Made by a program: the position numbers and the translations under genes. This document shows positions 11,501-21,544 of a stretch of 64,000 bases of DNA, in pieces. The notes below the pieces were generated by a model. It saw nothing but the letters and a program-made list of their open reading frames with translations, made no database searches and had not been told where the DNA came from. Within the stretch, counting starts at the first letter, position 1; every line of letters starts with the position of its first letter. The stretch is from Flaccisagitta enflata (Eukaryota; Chaetognatha; Sagittoidea; Aphragmophora): the NCBI GenBank assembly GCA_965153355.1, contig OZ231128.1, forward strand, positions 51,026,001 through 51,090,000, written 5' to 3'.

Positions 11501-13466
11501 CTGAAAACGATTTGTATTTTCATGATGGAGAGTACGGTGCAGAAAGCAAAAAACAAACAATTTTGCCTAAATTTTCGATAACCACTTTGGGCATCATCAT
11601 CAGAGGAAGAATGAGAGAAAGAGAGAGAGAGAGGAGAATTTTAAGGGTAAAGAGAGACAATTGGGGATTGGAGAGAGAGGAGAGAGACAGATGGATTGGT
11701 CAAATAACCAGAAAGCCCAAGAAGGGCTGGGCCCCCGCCCCCATGCACCGCCAACTGCCCTAGTCCATGGTGTTGAAGACGGGATTCCATGCATCAGTTT
11801 TAACATATGACCCCCAGTCTTCATTCATCCCTCTTCCTGGTCCACAGCTCTCCTTTTTTATTTCGAGAGCTTCCCCAACTTTAAGGTTGTAGTCCAATTT
11901 CCTTTTGTTTTTGTCAAATGGTTTGTCGCATTCTTTATAATGTTGGCTTATGCCACTGTGGGCCCAATTGCCTTTTTCAATGGCGCGTTGGTGCTCTCGC
12001 CATCGAGTCTCACAGCAGCGGCGGGTTTGGCCAATATAGACCTTTTTGCATTTTGGGCATGTGTGTTTGTATATCCCAGGCTTTTTGGCCGGGTCAATTT
12101 TACTTTTGTTTTTGCTACATAATATATCCTTAAGTTTGGTGCCTGATGTGAAGCATGTGTTTACCCCTGCTTTTGTGAGTGAGCGTTTTATGCGATAAGA
12201 AATACCTCCTGGGATAAATGGGATGCGTGCAAATGGTTTATATTCCTCATCTGTGGTGTTGTCATCTTTGAACGGTAGTACATCAAATAGATTCTCTGGT
12301 ATGGTTTCCTCATTGCTGTTGTGTCTGCTGGTCTGTGTGCGTCTGTTGCATTCTTTTTTCCTGGGCTGAGATGTGGATGGGGGTTTATACTCTGCAGCGA
12401 TTGCCGCGAGTTTGGCTCTGTCATGGCCATTATCTTCATAGAGATGGAGGAGGAATTTTATTTCTTTTTGGGTTTGGTCAGGGGAGGAGCAAAGCTTATG
12501 GGCATGGCAGAGCTCGCCTTTAAAAGTAGCTATTATGGTTAAGGGATTTTGGCAAGATTTAGGTTTGATGGTTATGTTTGTGTTACTACTTTTATGGTAA
12601 ACTCGGGTGGAGATGGATCCATTATCCTGGCGGGTTAGGTAAACATCAAGAAAGGCAATGGATTTGTTCTCTTCTTCTTCACGGGTGAACTGAACCCGGG
12701 GGTGAACTTCATTCAAGCAGTCATTGAATGCAGCTGCTGGGTCAACGCGTCGGTTGTCACTGCGAAGACCAGGGCGACGGGGCGCAGGTTGGTATTCTAG
12801 AGTGCACCAACAGTCATCCATGTATATGGAAAGATGTCTGGGGATGGCAAGACCCTTCTCAGTGGCAATGGGAATGGCGTTGTCCATCGTGTAGATCATC
12901 CATATCTGAGATACAGTGACCATCAGACTGAGCCCAATTGGGCCACTGTCTTTGGTGGAATTGTGACGGTCATTGTATATAAAGTCGGAACTAGAGAGAC
13001 AAAGGGAACTGAGGTCAATGATTTCTTCAGGTGAGAGTTTGGTGCGTCTGGGAAGGTCTTGGTCATTCTTAAGTAAATCAAGGATGTGGTTAAGGCAATC
13101 GGCAATGGGAATTGAGGGAAAAATGGCTGCTGCGTCGAAGGATGTTCTCAATGAAGGGTTGGAGTATTTGGTTAAGGAAAGTGGAAAGTGGAAAGTGGAA
13201 AGTGGAAAGTGGGCTTTCTGGTCATTTGACCAATCTATCTGTCTCTCTCCTCTCTCTCCAATCCCCAATTGTCTCTCTTTACCCTTTAAATTCTCCTCTC
13301 TCTCTCTCTTTCTCTCATTCTGCCTCTGATGATGATGCCCAAAATGGTTATCGAAAATTTAGGCAAAATTGTTCGTTTTTTGCTTTCTGCAGTGTACTCT
13401 CCATCATGAAAATACAAATTGTTTTCAGTATTATACTACCGGTGCTTGCGATGACGATTTGTAACC
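11501..13466 (-). mobile_element. Penelope-like retroelement with inverted terminal repeats and 14-bp TSD
   Basis: A 14-bp direct repeat, TGATTTCAAAGATT, lies at 11,487-11,500 and 13,467-13,480 and brackets the insertion. Inside, about 215 bp at 11,503-11,717 is the near-perfect reverse complement of 13,207-13,421. Between them is a minus-strand reverse transcriptase/GIY-YIG frame. Penelope-like elements are known for terminal repeats in direct or inverted orientation and for a GIY-YIG endonuclease. The copy is truncated in front of RT motif A. It is nested in the larger TIR element. Confidence 0.85.
11760..13169 (-). pseudogene. Penelope-like RT and GIY-YIG endonuclease, 5'-truncated
   Basis: The frame holds the C-terminal half of the reverse transcriptase: motif A region SFDAAAIFPSIP, a motif B-like GPIGLSLM and motif C YMDD. 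Next come a linker and a GIY-YIG nuclease with GIYKHTCPKCKKVYIGQT followed by R and EH residues, ending at TAG. About 469 codons belong to the element. The frame is open further upstream into the terminal repeat, but that part is not conserved coding sequence. The RT fingers and start codon are missing, so this copy cannot move by itself, although the remaining frame is intact and the insertion looks fairly young. Confidence 0.85.
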
Positions 13467-13704
13467 TGATTTCAAAGATTAGTTAAAAGGTATAGAATAA
13501 ATAAATAAATGAATAGATATATAAATAAATAAAAAGATAAATAAAAAGATAAATAAAGACAAAATGATTGTTTAAACGCATTGCAATAACTATTGACAGC
13601 AAACAAATTATATTAATATCTATGTTATTAACATATTTTCTATTATCTTTTATATTTCCTCGTTTTATCCCCTTTCTTTTTTTACATAAAAAAACATTTT
13701 ACGG

Positions 13705-13869
13705 ACTAGCGACTCTATAAGAGGCTTTGTCTGTCCGTCTGTTGGTCAGTCGGTCGGTCGGTCGGTTTGTTGGTTGGTCCGTGGTGATCGAGTTTGAAAG
13801 TTTGAAAACGCGCATTTCCGCCCCTGCCCACTTGTCCGCGACTGGTATTGGCCGTGTATCCGGCCTTGT
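13705..13869 (+). repeat. hairpin-key repeat, type A, 5' key damaged
   Basis: The 5' key is reduced to CTAGCGACT before CTATAAGAGGCTTTGTC. The 3' end is GTCCGCGACT then GGCCGTGTATCCGGCCTTG. Confidence 0.65.
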
Positions 13870-13969
13870 TGAAATGGTGGAAGCGGAAGGCGGAAGCGGA
13901 AGCTGTCAATTCTCAAATATGCCTTTTGGAAGCGGAAGCGGAAGCGGTCCAAAAATCTACCGCTTCTGC

Positions 13970-14440
13970 ATCTCTAGTTTGCATAGATCAGTAATAACAT
14001 AAATATCTGCTAATTTGAAAAAACACATACCTTAACTATGTCATGTCTGATATAAACACAATTAATTGTAAGTCTCCGGGCTCAGGTTAAAGAGATTTGA
14101 ATAGAAAACAAAAGAATGTTAAGAAGTATCTTTTGTTTTGTTGTATGCATGTATTTTTAGAATTTTTCTTAGATTTTTTTCAAGGTTTTGAGTCATCTTT
14201 AACTATAAATAGTGAATCTATAAAAAATTTTTAGTTTTTATACGAAAATTTTTTTTTAAAAATCAAAGCGGTCCAAAATTAAATTGAGTCAATTGTAAAT
14301 AACTCCAAATATAAAAAAGATATACAGAAATTACAATAATGAAAAAAATTCTCCTGCACCATATCTTTTTAGCAAAAACAGAATTTTTTCATAAACATTT
14401 TTTTATAAAAGATATAAGTAAACAAAAAAGACACTTTTTT
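13970..14440. other. AT-rich, no gene seen
   Basis: This is the right part of the 4-kb TIR element. It is AT-rich with no coding evidence. Confidence 0.5.
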
Positions 14441-14451
14441 TTTGACCACCC

Positions 14452-14535
14452 GTTACGTACGGACAGACAGATTCCCCCTGTGTTCTACAGGACTTCGTCC
14501 CCTTCGGGGCCGCTGCCCAAAAACCGATTAGGAAT
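14452..14535 (+). repeat. type C repeat fragment
   Basis: TTCCCCCTGTGTTCTACAGG then ACTTCGTCCCCTTCGGGGCC and GCTGCCCAAAAA. It abuts the right terminus of the TIR element. Confidence 0.6.
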
Positions 14536-14784
14536 GAAAAAAAAAAATAATGGAAATAAAGACTAGGCAAAATCAAAATGATCAAAAATAGCACGGTAAC
14601 AAGCCGTGTTACATGCAGTTTTTGCTATACCATATTTTACTTGGTTTTCCCATGCTCGTTTTATTTCGTCCATCTACACTTAATCTATTTGACTTCAAGT
14701 TTAAGGTCAGCATACTCATTCTCATCGTGATTTGATTGACACCCTCCCCTCCCCCCCATTTTCTTTAGATTCCCTCCTATCCAC

Positions 14785-15178
14785 ATGACCGACACGGCTT
14801 CAGACTCTCATGGCCTTCCTTACATAGCAAAGAGCGGAGCGCGGCTTTCCAAGAATGGTGGATCAGTTGATGATCATTCCAATGTTCAGCAGGTACACAA
14901 TAAATAGGCTAGGCCGGATACACGACCATCGCCGAATGGAACAAGTTTTTAGTCGCGTGCACGCGACTCTACAACCCGCTTTGTCCGTCGGTCGGTTGGT
15001 CGGTCGGTCGGTTGACCGACACGGCTTCAGACTCTCATGGCCTTCCTTACATAGCAAAGAGTGGAGCGCGGCTTTCAAAGAATGGTGGATCAGTTGATGA
15101 TCATTCCAATGTTCAGCAGGTACACAATAAATAAGCAAGGCCGGATACACGACCATCGCCGAATGGAACAAGTTTTTT
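14785..15178 (+). repeat. direct duplication of ~165 bp flanking a truncated type B repeat
   Basis: GACCGACACGGCTTCAGACT...CGCCGAATGGAACAAGTTTTT occurs at about 14,786-14,950 and again at 15,014-15,178. Between the copies is the first ~60 bp of a type B repeat (AGTCGCGTGCACGCGACT at 14,951). Each unit includes GGCCGGATACACGACC, the complement of a hairpin-repeat 3' end, so the duplication involves repeat sequence. Confidence 0.75.
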
Positions 15179-15204
15179 TTTCAAATCTGGGATTTCCTCT
15201 CTCT

Positions 15205-15420
15205 AGCTGGCCTTTTTGGGCAGCAGCCCAAAAGGGGCCGAAGTCCTGTAGAACAGAGGGGGACTTTTGTTCGTCCTTCCGTCAGTCCGTCCTTCCGTCC
15301 CTTTGTCCCCCACCTAGGCCCTCACAGGCCTGAAATCTGCCCTCTGGCCTCTCAGGTCTGAGACTGCAGATTCAAGGCCTGAAAAATCCTGGGAGGCGGA
15401 CGGGTGGAAGGACTGACATA
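15205..15420 (-). repeat. type C repeat with short tandem tail
   Basis: TTGGGCAGCAGCCCAAAAGG then CGAAGTCCTGTAGAACAGAG, a GTCC-rich tract, and a few degenerate AGGCCTGAAATCTGCC units. Confidence 0.6.
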
Positions 15421-15745
15421 AGGACGGACAAACTAACAAGATTTGTGTCATGTCGACAATGACATTGATAAAGGACTCTTGGAAATTGTAAACTGAGCTA
15501 AAATCTAGATGTACCTATATTGCCCTAAATGTTTTTTTTAGCGATAAAAAAAAAATATCCAACAATGTAAGAAAAAAAAACTAGCCTATGAAACAAAATA
15601 AAAAATTCAATACAAGAAGTTTCTCGTGGTATTAGCTAATGAAATAAGTAAAAATACTACTGAAAGCACACCATTTACAAGGAGACAACGGGAACTGCAC
15701 AGACTGTGCAAAAGTAATCGATGATGAACAAGCAAATAAATTGTT

Positions 15746-15935
15746 AAACAAGGCCAAATACACGACTACCCAAGTTGTGTGCGAATGAGAAAGGAGCGAA
15801 ATTAAAAAAATATGCATTTGGGCTGGGCAGTTGTTTAAAAATCGCCCGTAAACGCTGGAAAAAGATAGGTGTTACCATCTGACCATCAGACTGATGGATA
15901 TAACGGCTTATAGAGTCGCGTACACGCGACTAAAA
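15746..15935 (-). repeat. hairpin-key repeat, type B (diverged)
   Basis: Minus strand: starts AGTCGCGTGTACGCGACTCT. The end at 15,746 reads CACACAACTTGGGTAGTCG then TTTGGCCTTG. Confidence 0.65.
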
Positions 15936-15939
15936 ATAT

Positions 15940-16640
15940 CTCAAGGAAAGACAATGAAGTGTAAGCAAAAGGAGATTTTATAATGTGACGAACATGAATT
16001 CTGTTCTCTTGAAAGTTGAATTGTTTTAGTTATGACATGTGCAACAAAAATAGAAAAATATAGTTCAGAAGATTACTTGTCAAAAGATTGCAAAAGTTAC
16101 TTTATTTCTGTACAATATATGCTTCAACTCATATACATACCAATCCAATTTTAGGCTATAACCCCAAACTTTTTGGTTTAAGAACTTATTATCAAAAACC
16201 CTTGGATTAGTATTTTTTTACAGATATGAAGACTCTTGTTTTAACTTTGAAAATTTTTTAAAAATATATCAAATATTAAAAGGGGCTTATGTAGTAACCT
16301 TAAAATACTAGCGCTGACTTCTGGCATTGGATGGGTCTTCTAATTTAGCTAAAATATATGATAAACTTAATTGAAAAATTGGAACTGAAGCGTCCATATC
16401 CCCAGTTTTGATCCTTTTCTTCAATAAAGGGGACTGGGACATGGTGAATTTTTACTACAGGGATAAGGTTACCAAATTAAAGGGGTTTTTGCATTGGGCG
16501 TGTTATCTAGATATCATCTAGATATTCCCTATGTAATTGCTCGATAATTTTCCCAATGCGAAATCCCCTTAAATGATTAAAGTGAAAAAAGGCCTTCATC
16601 TTCATACAAGATGTGGTTTGCTACTGTCATTTCTTTGACG
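15940..16640. other. no gene; small hairpin at 16,480-16,575
   Basis: AAAGGGGTTTTTGCATTGGG near 16,478 is matched in inverse by CCCAATGCGAAATCCCCTT near 16,553, a possible small foldback element. The rest is AT-rich without coding signal. Confidence 0.45.
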
Positions 16641-16644
16641 AATG

Positions 16645-16850
16645 TACTATCTTGCTAATAAGTATAACAACATCTGAAAAGAAGCCTTAACTTTGAAAGA
16701 GTGGTGCTCTTAAACAAATAAAGTTACAATTAGCAGACAATCTGGTAATTATAGCTTTAAATATTTAGGGGCAGCAGTCTTTCAAAGTTGATGTTTTTTT
16801 TTAGATGGTGATATATTTATCAGCAAGATAGTAATATCATTCATATCATG
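16645..16850. mobile_element. foldback (MITE-like) element
   Basis: TACTATCTTGCTAATAAGTA...AACTTTGAAAGAGTGGTGCT at the left is answered by the reverse complement of TACTATCTTGCTGATAAATA...CAACTTTGAAAGACTGCTGC at the right. The element at 28,425-28,680 shares the AACTTTGGAAAGCTGCTGCG core, so they appear related. It lies just past the 3' end of the receptor gene. Confidence 0.6.
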
Positions 16851-16974
16851 TTATAATTGAGTAAAAAAAGGGTGAAAAAAGAGAACATCGAGAAAGAAGA
16901 TGAGAAACACCAACACCTAAAGACAATCATGGCGGAAAAAAACCGCAACATTCCAAGGCATGCTAGAAAAAAAT

Positions 16975-19900
16975 CTACATCGTTGCCACAACCGGCGCAA
17001 AGTCAGCTTGAAAGATGTGGTTGACAAAGCCTAGATCGCGTATGAAAGTGTCATCCTCTAATGGGACATTGGTCAAAGAGAGAACTCCCGTGTCTCCCTT
17101 GACAAGTTTCCCTCTCAAATTTGCCGGGAAACTCGGATGTGAGATCACTCTCTGTTTGATCACTTTTACAGTGAAGCTCTCCATGATCTTGATGATGATC
17201 GAGGTGCCTTCAACATTCACCTTCACATCGGGCCGAAGGATTTCTATGCTGTGGCTTTCGAGAACATGCTCTTTACATTTGGTACTGGAGGATGCTACGC
17301 TTTCAGCTGCTCCTGAGACTGAGTGGCTGTTTTTTGCAGCGGCTTTTCCCTTTTTGCCTTGTTTTGGTTCGAAAAAGGGATTTTTGATGAGCTCATCATT
17401 CACTTTGAAAATGACTTCGTGTGGCTGGATATCGGGCCAGAGTGAAATCAATTGGTTTTTGATATCATCCAAAACTTCGTCCAAACTCATGGATGATTTC
17501 AGCTTTCTGACTGATGGCGAGTTATCTGGTGCTTCGTAAGTGATTGGTGAAGAGTGAATGGATAAGAACTTAATGATGAACTGACTCTTCCGCTTCAATC
17601 CTGATGAGCCGGCGATATTGCGGTTGTGTAACTGCGTGGCGATGGTCTGATAACTCTTGATGTAATGCCGATGCAATTGAAAATCATCGGCATTGAATAA
17701 TTCGTGATAGCAGGAGAATGCATGAGGATACAAGTGTGGAAACGTGTTTAAAAATTGTAGCATCACTTCTTGTATGGAAGGCATAGTTGACAATCCATAA
17801 GCTGTCATGATTGCCTCTGGATTCTCCTGGTGATGCTGGAGAATGTTACGGATCACTCGCAAAAGATCGACGATGGAAGTGATATTGTAACCACCGCCGG
17901 TTAGGGCAAACTTTTTAAGAATTTCCTGGTGGAAGTGGACATTCCATGCTCCCGTTTGCCCTGTCACCAACCAGGCATTCTCTTCCGCTCTCTCTAAAAT
18001 GTCATTTGTTGTCTTATAAGCCTCTTTACTGGCTTTCAAATCTTTAAAGCAGCCATTAAGCTCTCCCAGGAGTGTGTGCTTCTCTTCAAGAGACTGGAAG
18101 GCTGAACTTTGCAGACCCTCTTTGGCGGTCATGCCTCTTTGGAGCGCCAAGACAACTGCGGCTAACTCCACCTCGGGAATATCCAAAAGCTGATCAACGG
18201 TTATCATGGTAACTTCTTCTTTCTTCGTCAAGAGGAAAAAGATAATCCGCGCAGCTGCTGCTAAATCATATTCCTCAAGCAAAGTGTCTTGAGAGGCATT
18301 TTCCTGGGTCCCAAGAAACATTTTCGTAATTGGGGATCGCCTTTCCATCTCCTCGGCTGCACTGATTTGCACATTTGCAAAGTCGCCTATTTTAAGAACT
18401 GTCGATCCATTTTCTGCACAAATGTAAACTGTATTTACTTTGATATTTCTGTGGAAAATGGGGCTTGGTCTGGAATGCAAATATTCGATTCCCATGAGTA
18501 GTTCCCTTGCCATATCGAGTGGTTTAAGGATGATTGCCGCGGTGGGCGAATCTTTCAGGGAAAATGAAATCTTTTCACAGAACAAATGACCCCATCGAGT
18601 TTTGACGGGCATCCAAGTTGTTCTAAAGCGGTGGAGCTTTCTGATATTGCCATGATCTAACTGTTGCCAAATGGAGCAATATCGTTCAAAATCTTTTTTC
18701 TCATGATAAGTATCGAGTAACACAAAATCATGTGAGAATTTTTTTGCCAATCTTTTGAAATTGTATTTGAGAATAGTCTGATAGATTGCCATAATGAGCA
18801 AGAATAATGCCAGACTACTTAGGCAACTTGGGATGGCGGTGTTGACAATGAGGCAAATGAACTCAGCGTCATCGAAATTCTGTTGAGCTTTACAGGAGAT
18901 ATTTTGAGGGGTGGCAACTCTTATTACACTTAACGTTTCTGCCAAAAAACAGTCGTGACAATTGAATTTGTTTCCTTTGACGTAAATCTTAGTTGTTTTC
19001 AAACTTGTCATTTCTTTGGGCAGTGAGTGTAATTGGTTACCTATCAGATTTAGACTGGACAAATTGGTAATTTTTTGAAATGTTGAGCCAACAATCTTGG
19101 AAATTTGGTTGTTGGAAACGTCGAGGACTCTGATATTCCTTTGATCATTTGTGAATTTCAGTCGTCTTATAAAGTTTGAAGAGTAAAAGAGGCTCACATG
19201 ATTGTATGGTAGGCAAGTTGGCAGAATTGTTTCTCTTTTCGCTTGACAATTAATACTCACTTCATTTTTGGTGTTGATGGTATAAGCACATTGTTTTGGG
19301 CAACACGAAACGATTCCGCTATGAAGCAGAAATTGAATCAGTTTCGCATGATCGCTGAGGCAGCTGCATATCCAGGGATTGCCATCAATCTTGTAAAATG
19401 TAATGGAAGTTAAGAACTGCATATCTTGGTCAGAAATCGTGAATAACTTATTGTAACTTAAGTCTACATGTTGGGGTTTTGTCTCCATTCTGGGTAAAAA
19501 TTCAACATTTTGGAGAAGGTTGTGATGAAGAATCAAAATTTGCGTTGACAAGAGGTGAAAATCCCACCTCTGTATCTGTTTAATCTGATTGTGGCTTAAG
19601 TCAAGTAAATCAATGTGAGCATCCATTCCCCCCAACATGTCGTCGATGGTTTTGAGTTTGTTGCGGCTGACATCTAGCGTGCCTAATAAAACAGCGGAGG
19701 GGGATCCACCCCAGGAAGTCAAAACTAACTTTCTGATGGCGTTTCCTCGAAAATCTATTTTGTGCCTACCTCTTGGCAATTGGGCAAAAAATTCTTCTGT
19801 CACTTCGGTTATATTGTTAAAACTCAAACAAAGTGACAACGCAAATCGGAAGCCGCTAAAGGAGAGATTGCTCAGGTCATTCAGATGATTATGTGTCAAA

Positions 19901-21513
19901 TTAACGACCTTTACGTTTCTTAAATTACTCAAGGAACCTTCATCAATTTCTCGAATTTTGTTAAATTCCAGATGAAGCTCATCTAACGAAGTTAAGTTTC
20001 TGAAAAAGTATGGGTGAATACGCGTCAATCTGTTCTCTCTTAAATCAAGCTTGACCAGTGCAGTAAGATAATCGAATGTTTCTGGCTGGATGTTTGTTAA
20101 CTCATTTGTTTTGAGAATAAGTTTTTCTATCTTGCGAAATGGCCTTTTATGGAACGAATTGTGTTTTATAGATTGTAAGTGATTAATGGTCATGTACAAT
20201 ATTCTCACATGAATCACTCCGTGGAAAGTGTCATCTGTTATGCTTGTGACATTCATTGACCTGAAAATTAGCATTTGATCAGTATTGACGCCGCTGAACT
20301 GATCGGAATTCCAGTCGCAAATGCACCCAACAGATATTCCTCTCGTTACCATTTGCTCAGTTGCTAAACTATTTTTGCTAATGGTGATGCAGTCGAGCAT
20401 CGGATGAAAATAGCATCCAACAAAAAACCATTCAAGCCTTCTGCAATTACTGATTACGTTATTGGGAAGTACTTTGATAGGGTTATCATGTAGTGTGATT
20501 ATCTCCAGATCCCTCAAGTGCGTGAAAGTGTCAGCGCTAATGGATCTCATGCAATTGTTTTCAAGTCTTAAACGTTTTAATTTCTTCAACTGAAAAAAAG
20601 TTTCTTCATGCAGGGTCTCTATCCTGTTATTTTCAAGATGTAGAATTTTCAATTGACCAAGATCGCGAAACGCGTTTTTATGTATCAAATGAATAGAGTT
20701 GTTGCTTAAATCTAAAAATTCCAACTCCCGAAGACCGCTGAATAAGTCTCGACTGATTTGCTTTAGTTCCTTTAGTTCTACCAGCCACAAGTTAGCCAGG
20801 TGGGGTTGATTTCTAAATATACCATCTTCGATTTTGGACAAAAAGTGGCAATGAATAAAACCTAATTCTCTCAGCCGACCTATATCGTTTAGGATACCAT
20901 TGGACACTTTTGATATTGCAACGTAATTGATTTCGAGTCGGTTTAAAGTTGGAAAATCGGCGAGAAATCCGTCCTCAAAAAAATCGATATCACCGTAAGC
21001 AATGGCGATACCAAGCCTTGGCAAAGTCGTGGCGTTTAAAAGATATGGGTAATCAGGATCGGTTGTTCGTGCCTCTTGCATGATTCTCCGAGTGATATTA
21101 AGACATGGAAACAGGGATTGAATGAATTCACATTGAAAAAAATGATAACTCAGAACTAAACCGTGCCGACAACACAACTGACATCTGGCATTTGGTGACT
21201 GGATGTGTGAAGCGTCGACCATCACTGGCATTTGTGAAAAGGTTGCATTCTTTCTGATTAGTGACGGTGTCAGAACCGATGCATTGTCTACCATGAAAGG
21301 CAAATCCCAGAAGCCGTCTTTCAATTCCCTTGAATTCAGATCGATGGTGTCATCAACTTCCTCGGTATCCTTTGCATCTCCAACGTGAGCTAAAACTTTG
21401 CCAGATTCAGCCGCTACGTCGCCGATCGTAACCCCGAAAAATGCGACGAGCAGAACGAAAATGATCTGTGGTAATTTCATCTTGGATCCCAAGTTTTTGC
21501 CATTCAGGCTCAT
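16975..21513 (-). CDS. Toll-like LRR receptor with pseudokinase and IRE1/RNase L-type KEN nuclease
   Basis: One intronless frame of 1512 residues. Residues 12-34 form a signal peptide (MKLPQIIFVLLVAFF). A cysteine cluster lies at 101-137. LRRs run from about 183 to 360, a second cluster includes GCICDW (396-401), and LRRs continue from 413 to 710. A Toll-type LRRCT follows (NPWICSC, 712-756), then further LRRs at 785-850, another cysteine cap (848-874) and a TM helix at about 886-915. The cytoplasmic part has no TIR domain. It is a kinase fold lacking the P-loop and VAIK lysine, with HRN (1021-1023) in place of HRD and DFA (1044-1046) in place of DFG. Next is a KEN domain (about 1168-1285) with DLLRVIRN and FPHLYPHAF. 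Gap-free comparison with IRE1 places Y1209, R1222, N1223 and H1227 on the catalytic Tyr/Arg/Asn/His. A C-terminal tail (about 1300-1512) may contain a ubiquitin-like fold. Inferred role: an extracellular or lumenal ligand controls RNA cleavage. M12 is an equally good start. Confidence 0.9.
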   Translation of the reverse strand: MSLNGKNLGSKMKLPQIIFVLLVAFFGVTIGDVAAESGKVLAHVGDAKDTEEVDDTIDLNSRELKDGFWDLPFMVDNASVLTPSLIRKNATFSQMPVMVDASHIQSPNARCQLCCRHGLVLSYHFFQCEFIQSLFPCLNITRRIMQEARTTDPDYPYLLNATTLPRLGIAIAYGDIDFFEDGFLADFPTLNRLEINYVAISKVSNGILNDIGRLRELGFIHCHFLSKIEDGIFRNQPHLANLWLVELKELKQISRDLFSGLRELEFLDLSNNSIHLIHKNAFRDLGQLKILHLENNRIETLHEETFFQLKKLKRLRLENNCMRSISADTFTHLRDLEIITLHDNPIKVLPNNVISNCRRLEWFFVGCYFHPMLDCITISKNSLATEQMVTRGISVGCICDWNSDQFSGVNTDQMLIFRSMNVTSITDDTFHGVIHVRILYMTINHLQSIKHNSFHKRPFRKIEKLILKTNELTNIQPETFDYLTALVKLDLRENRLTRIHPYFFRNLTSLDELHLEFNKIREIDEGSLSNLRNVKVVNLTHNHLNDLSNLSFSGFRFALSLCLSFNNITEVTEEFFAQLPRGRHKIDFRGNAIRKLVLTSWGGSPSAVLLGTLDVSRNKLKTIDDMLGGMDAHIDLLDLSHNQIKQIQRWDFHLLSTQILILHHNLLQNVEFLPRMETKPQHVDLSYNKLFTISDQDMQFLTSITFYKIDGNPWICSCLSDHAKLIQFLLHSGIVSCCPKQCAYTINTKNEVSINCQAKRETILPTCLPYNHVSLFYSSNFIRRLKFTNDQRNIRVLDVSNNQISKIVGSTFQKITNLSSLNLIGNQLHSLPKEMTSLKTTKIYVKGNKFNCHDCFLAETLSVIRVATPQNISCKAQQNFDDAEFICLIVNTAIPSCLSSLALFLLIMAIYQTILKYNFKRLAKKFSHDFVLLDTYHEKKDFERYCSIWQQLDHGNIRKLHRFRTTWMPVKTRWGHLFCEKISFSLKDSPTAAIILKPLDMARELLMGIEYLHSRPSPIFHRNIKVNTVYICAENGSTVLKIGDFANVQISAAEEMERRSPITKMFLGTQENASQDTLLEEYDLAAAARIIFFLLTKKEEVTMITVDQLLDIPEVELAAVVLALQRGMTAKEGLQSSAFQSLEEKHTLLGELNGCFKDLKASKEAYKTTNDILERAEENAWLVTGQTGAWNVHFHQEILKKFALTGGGYNITSIVDLLRVIRNILQHHQENPEAIMTAYGLSTMPSIQEVMLQFLNTFPHLYPHAFSCYHELFNADDFQLHRHYIKSYQTIATQLHNRNIAGSSGLKRKSQFIIKFLSIHSSPITYEAPDNSPSVRKLKSSMSLDEVLDDIKNQLISLWPDIQPHEVIFKVNDELIKNPFFEPKQGKKGKAAAKNSHSVSGAAESVASSSTKCKEHVLESHSIEILRPDVKVNVEGTSIIIKIMESFTVKVIKQRVISHPSFPANLRGKLVKGDTGVLSLTNVPLEDDTFIRDLGFVNHIFQADFAPVVATM

Positions 21514-21532
21514 TAATCATTCAGATTATTCC

Positions 21533-21542
21533 TGTAAAAAGC
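21533..21542 (-). promoter_or_regulatory. candidate 3' splice site in the receptor gene 5' UTR
   Basis: On the minus strand CTGCTTTTTACAG lies about 20 nt before the first ATG of the receptor frame. It suggests an upstream untranslated exon spliced to an otherwise single coding exon. The exon itself was not identified. Confidence 0.4.
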
Positions 21543-21544
21543 AG

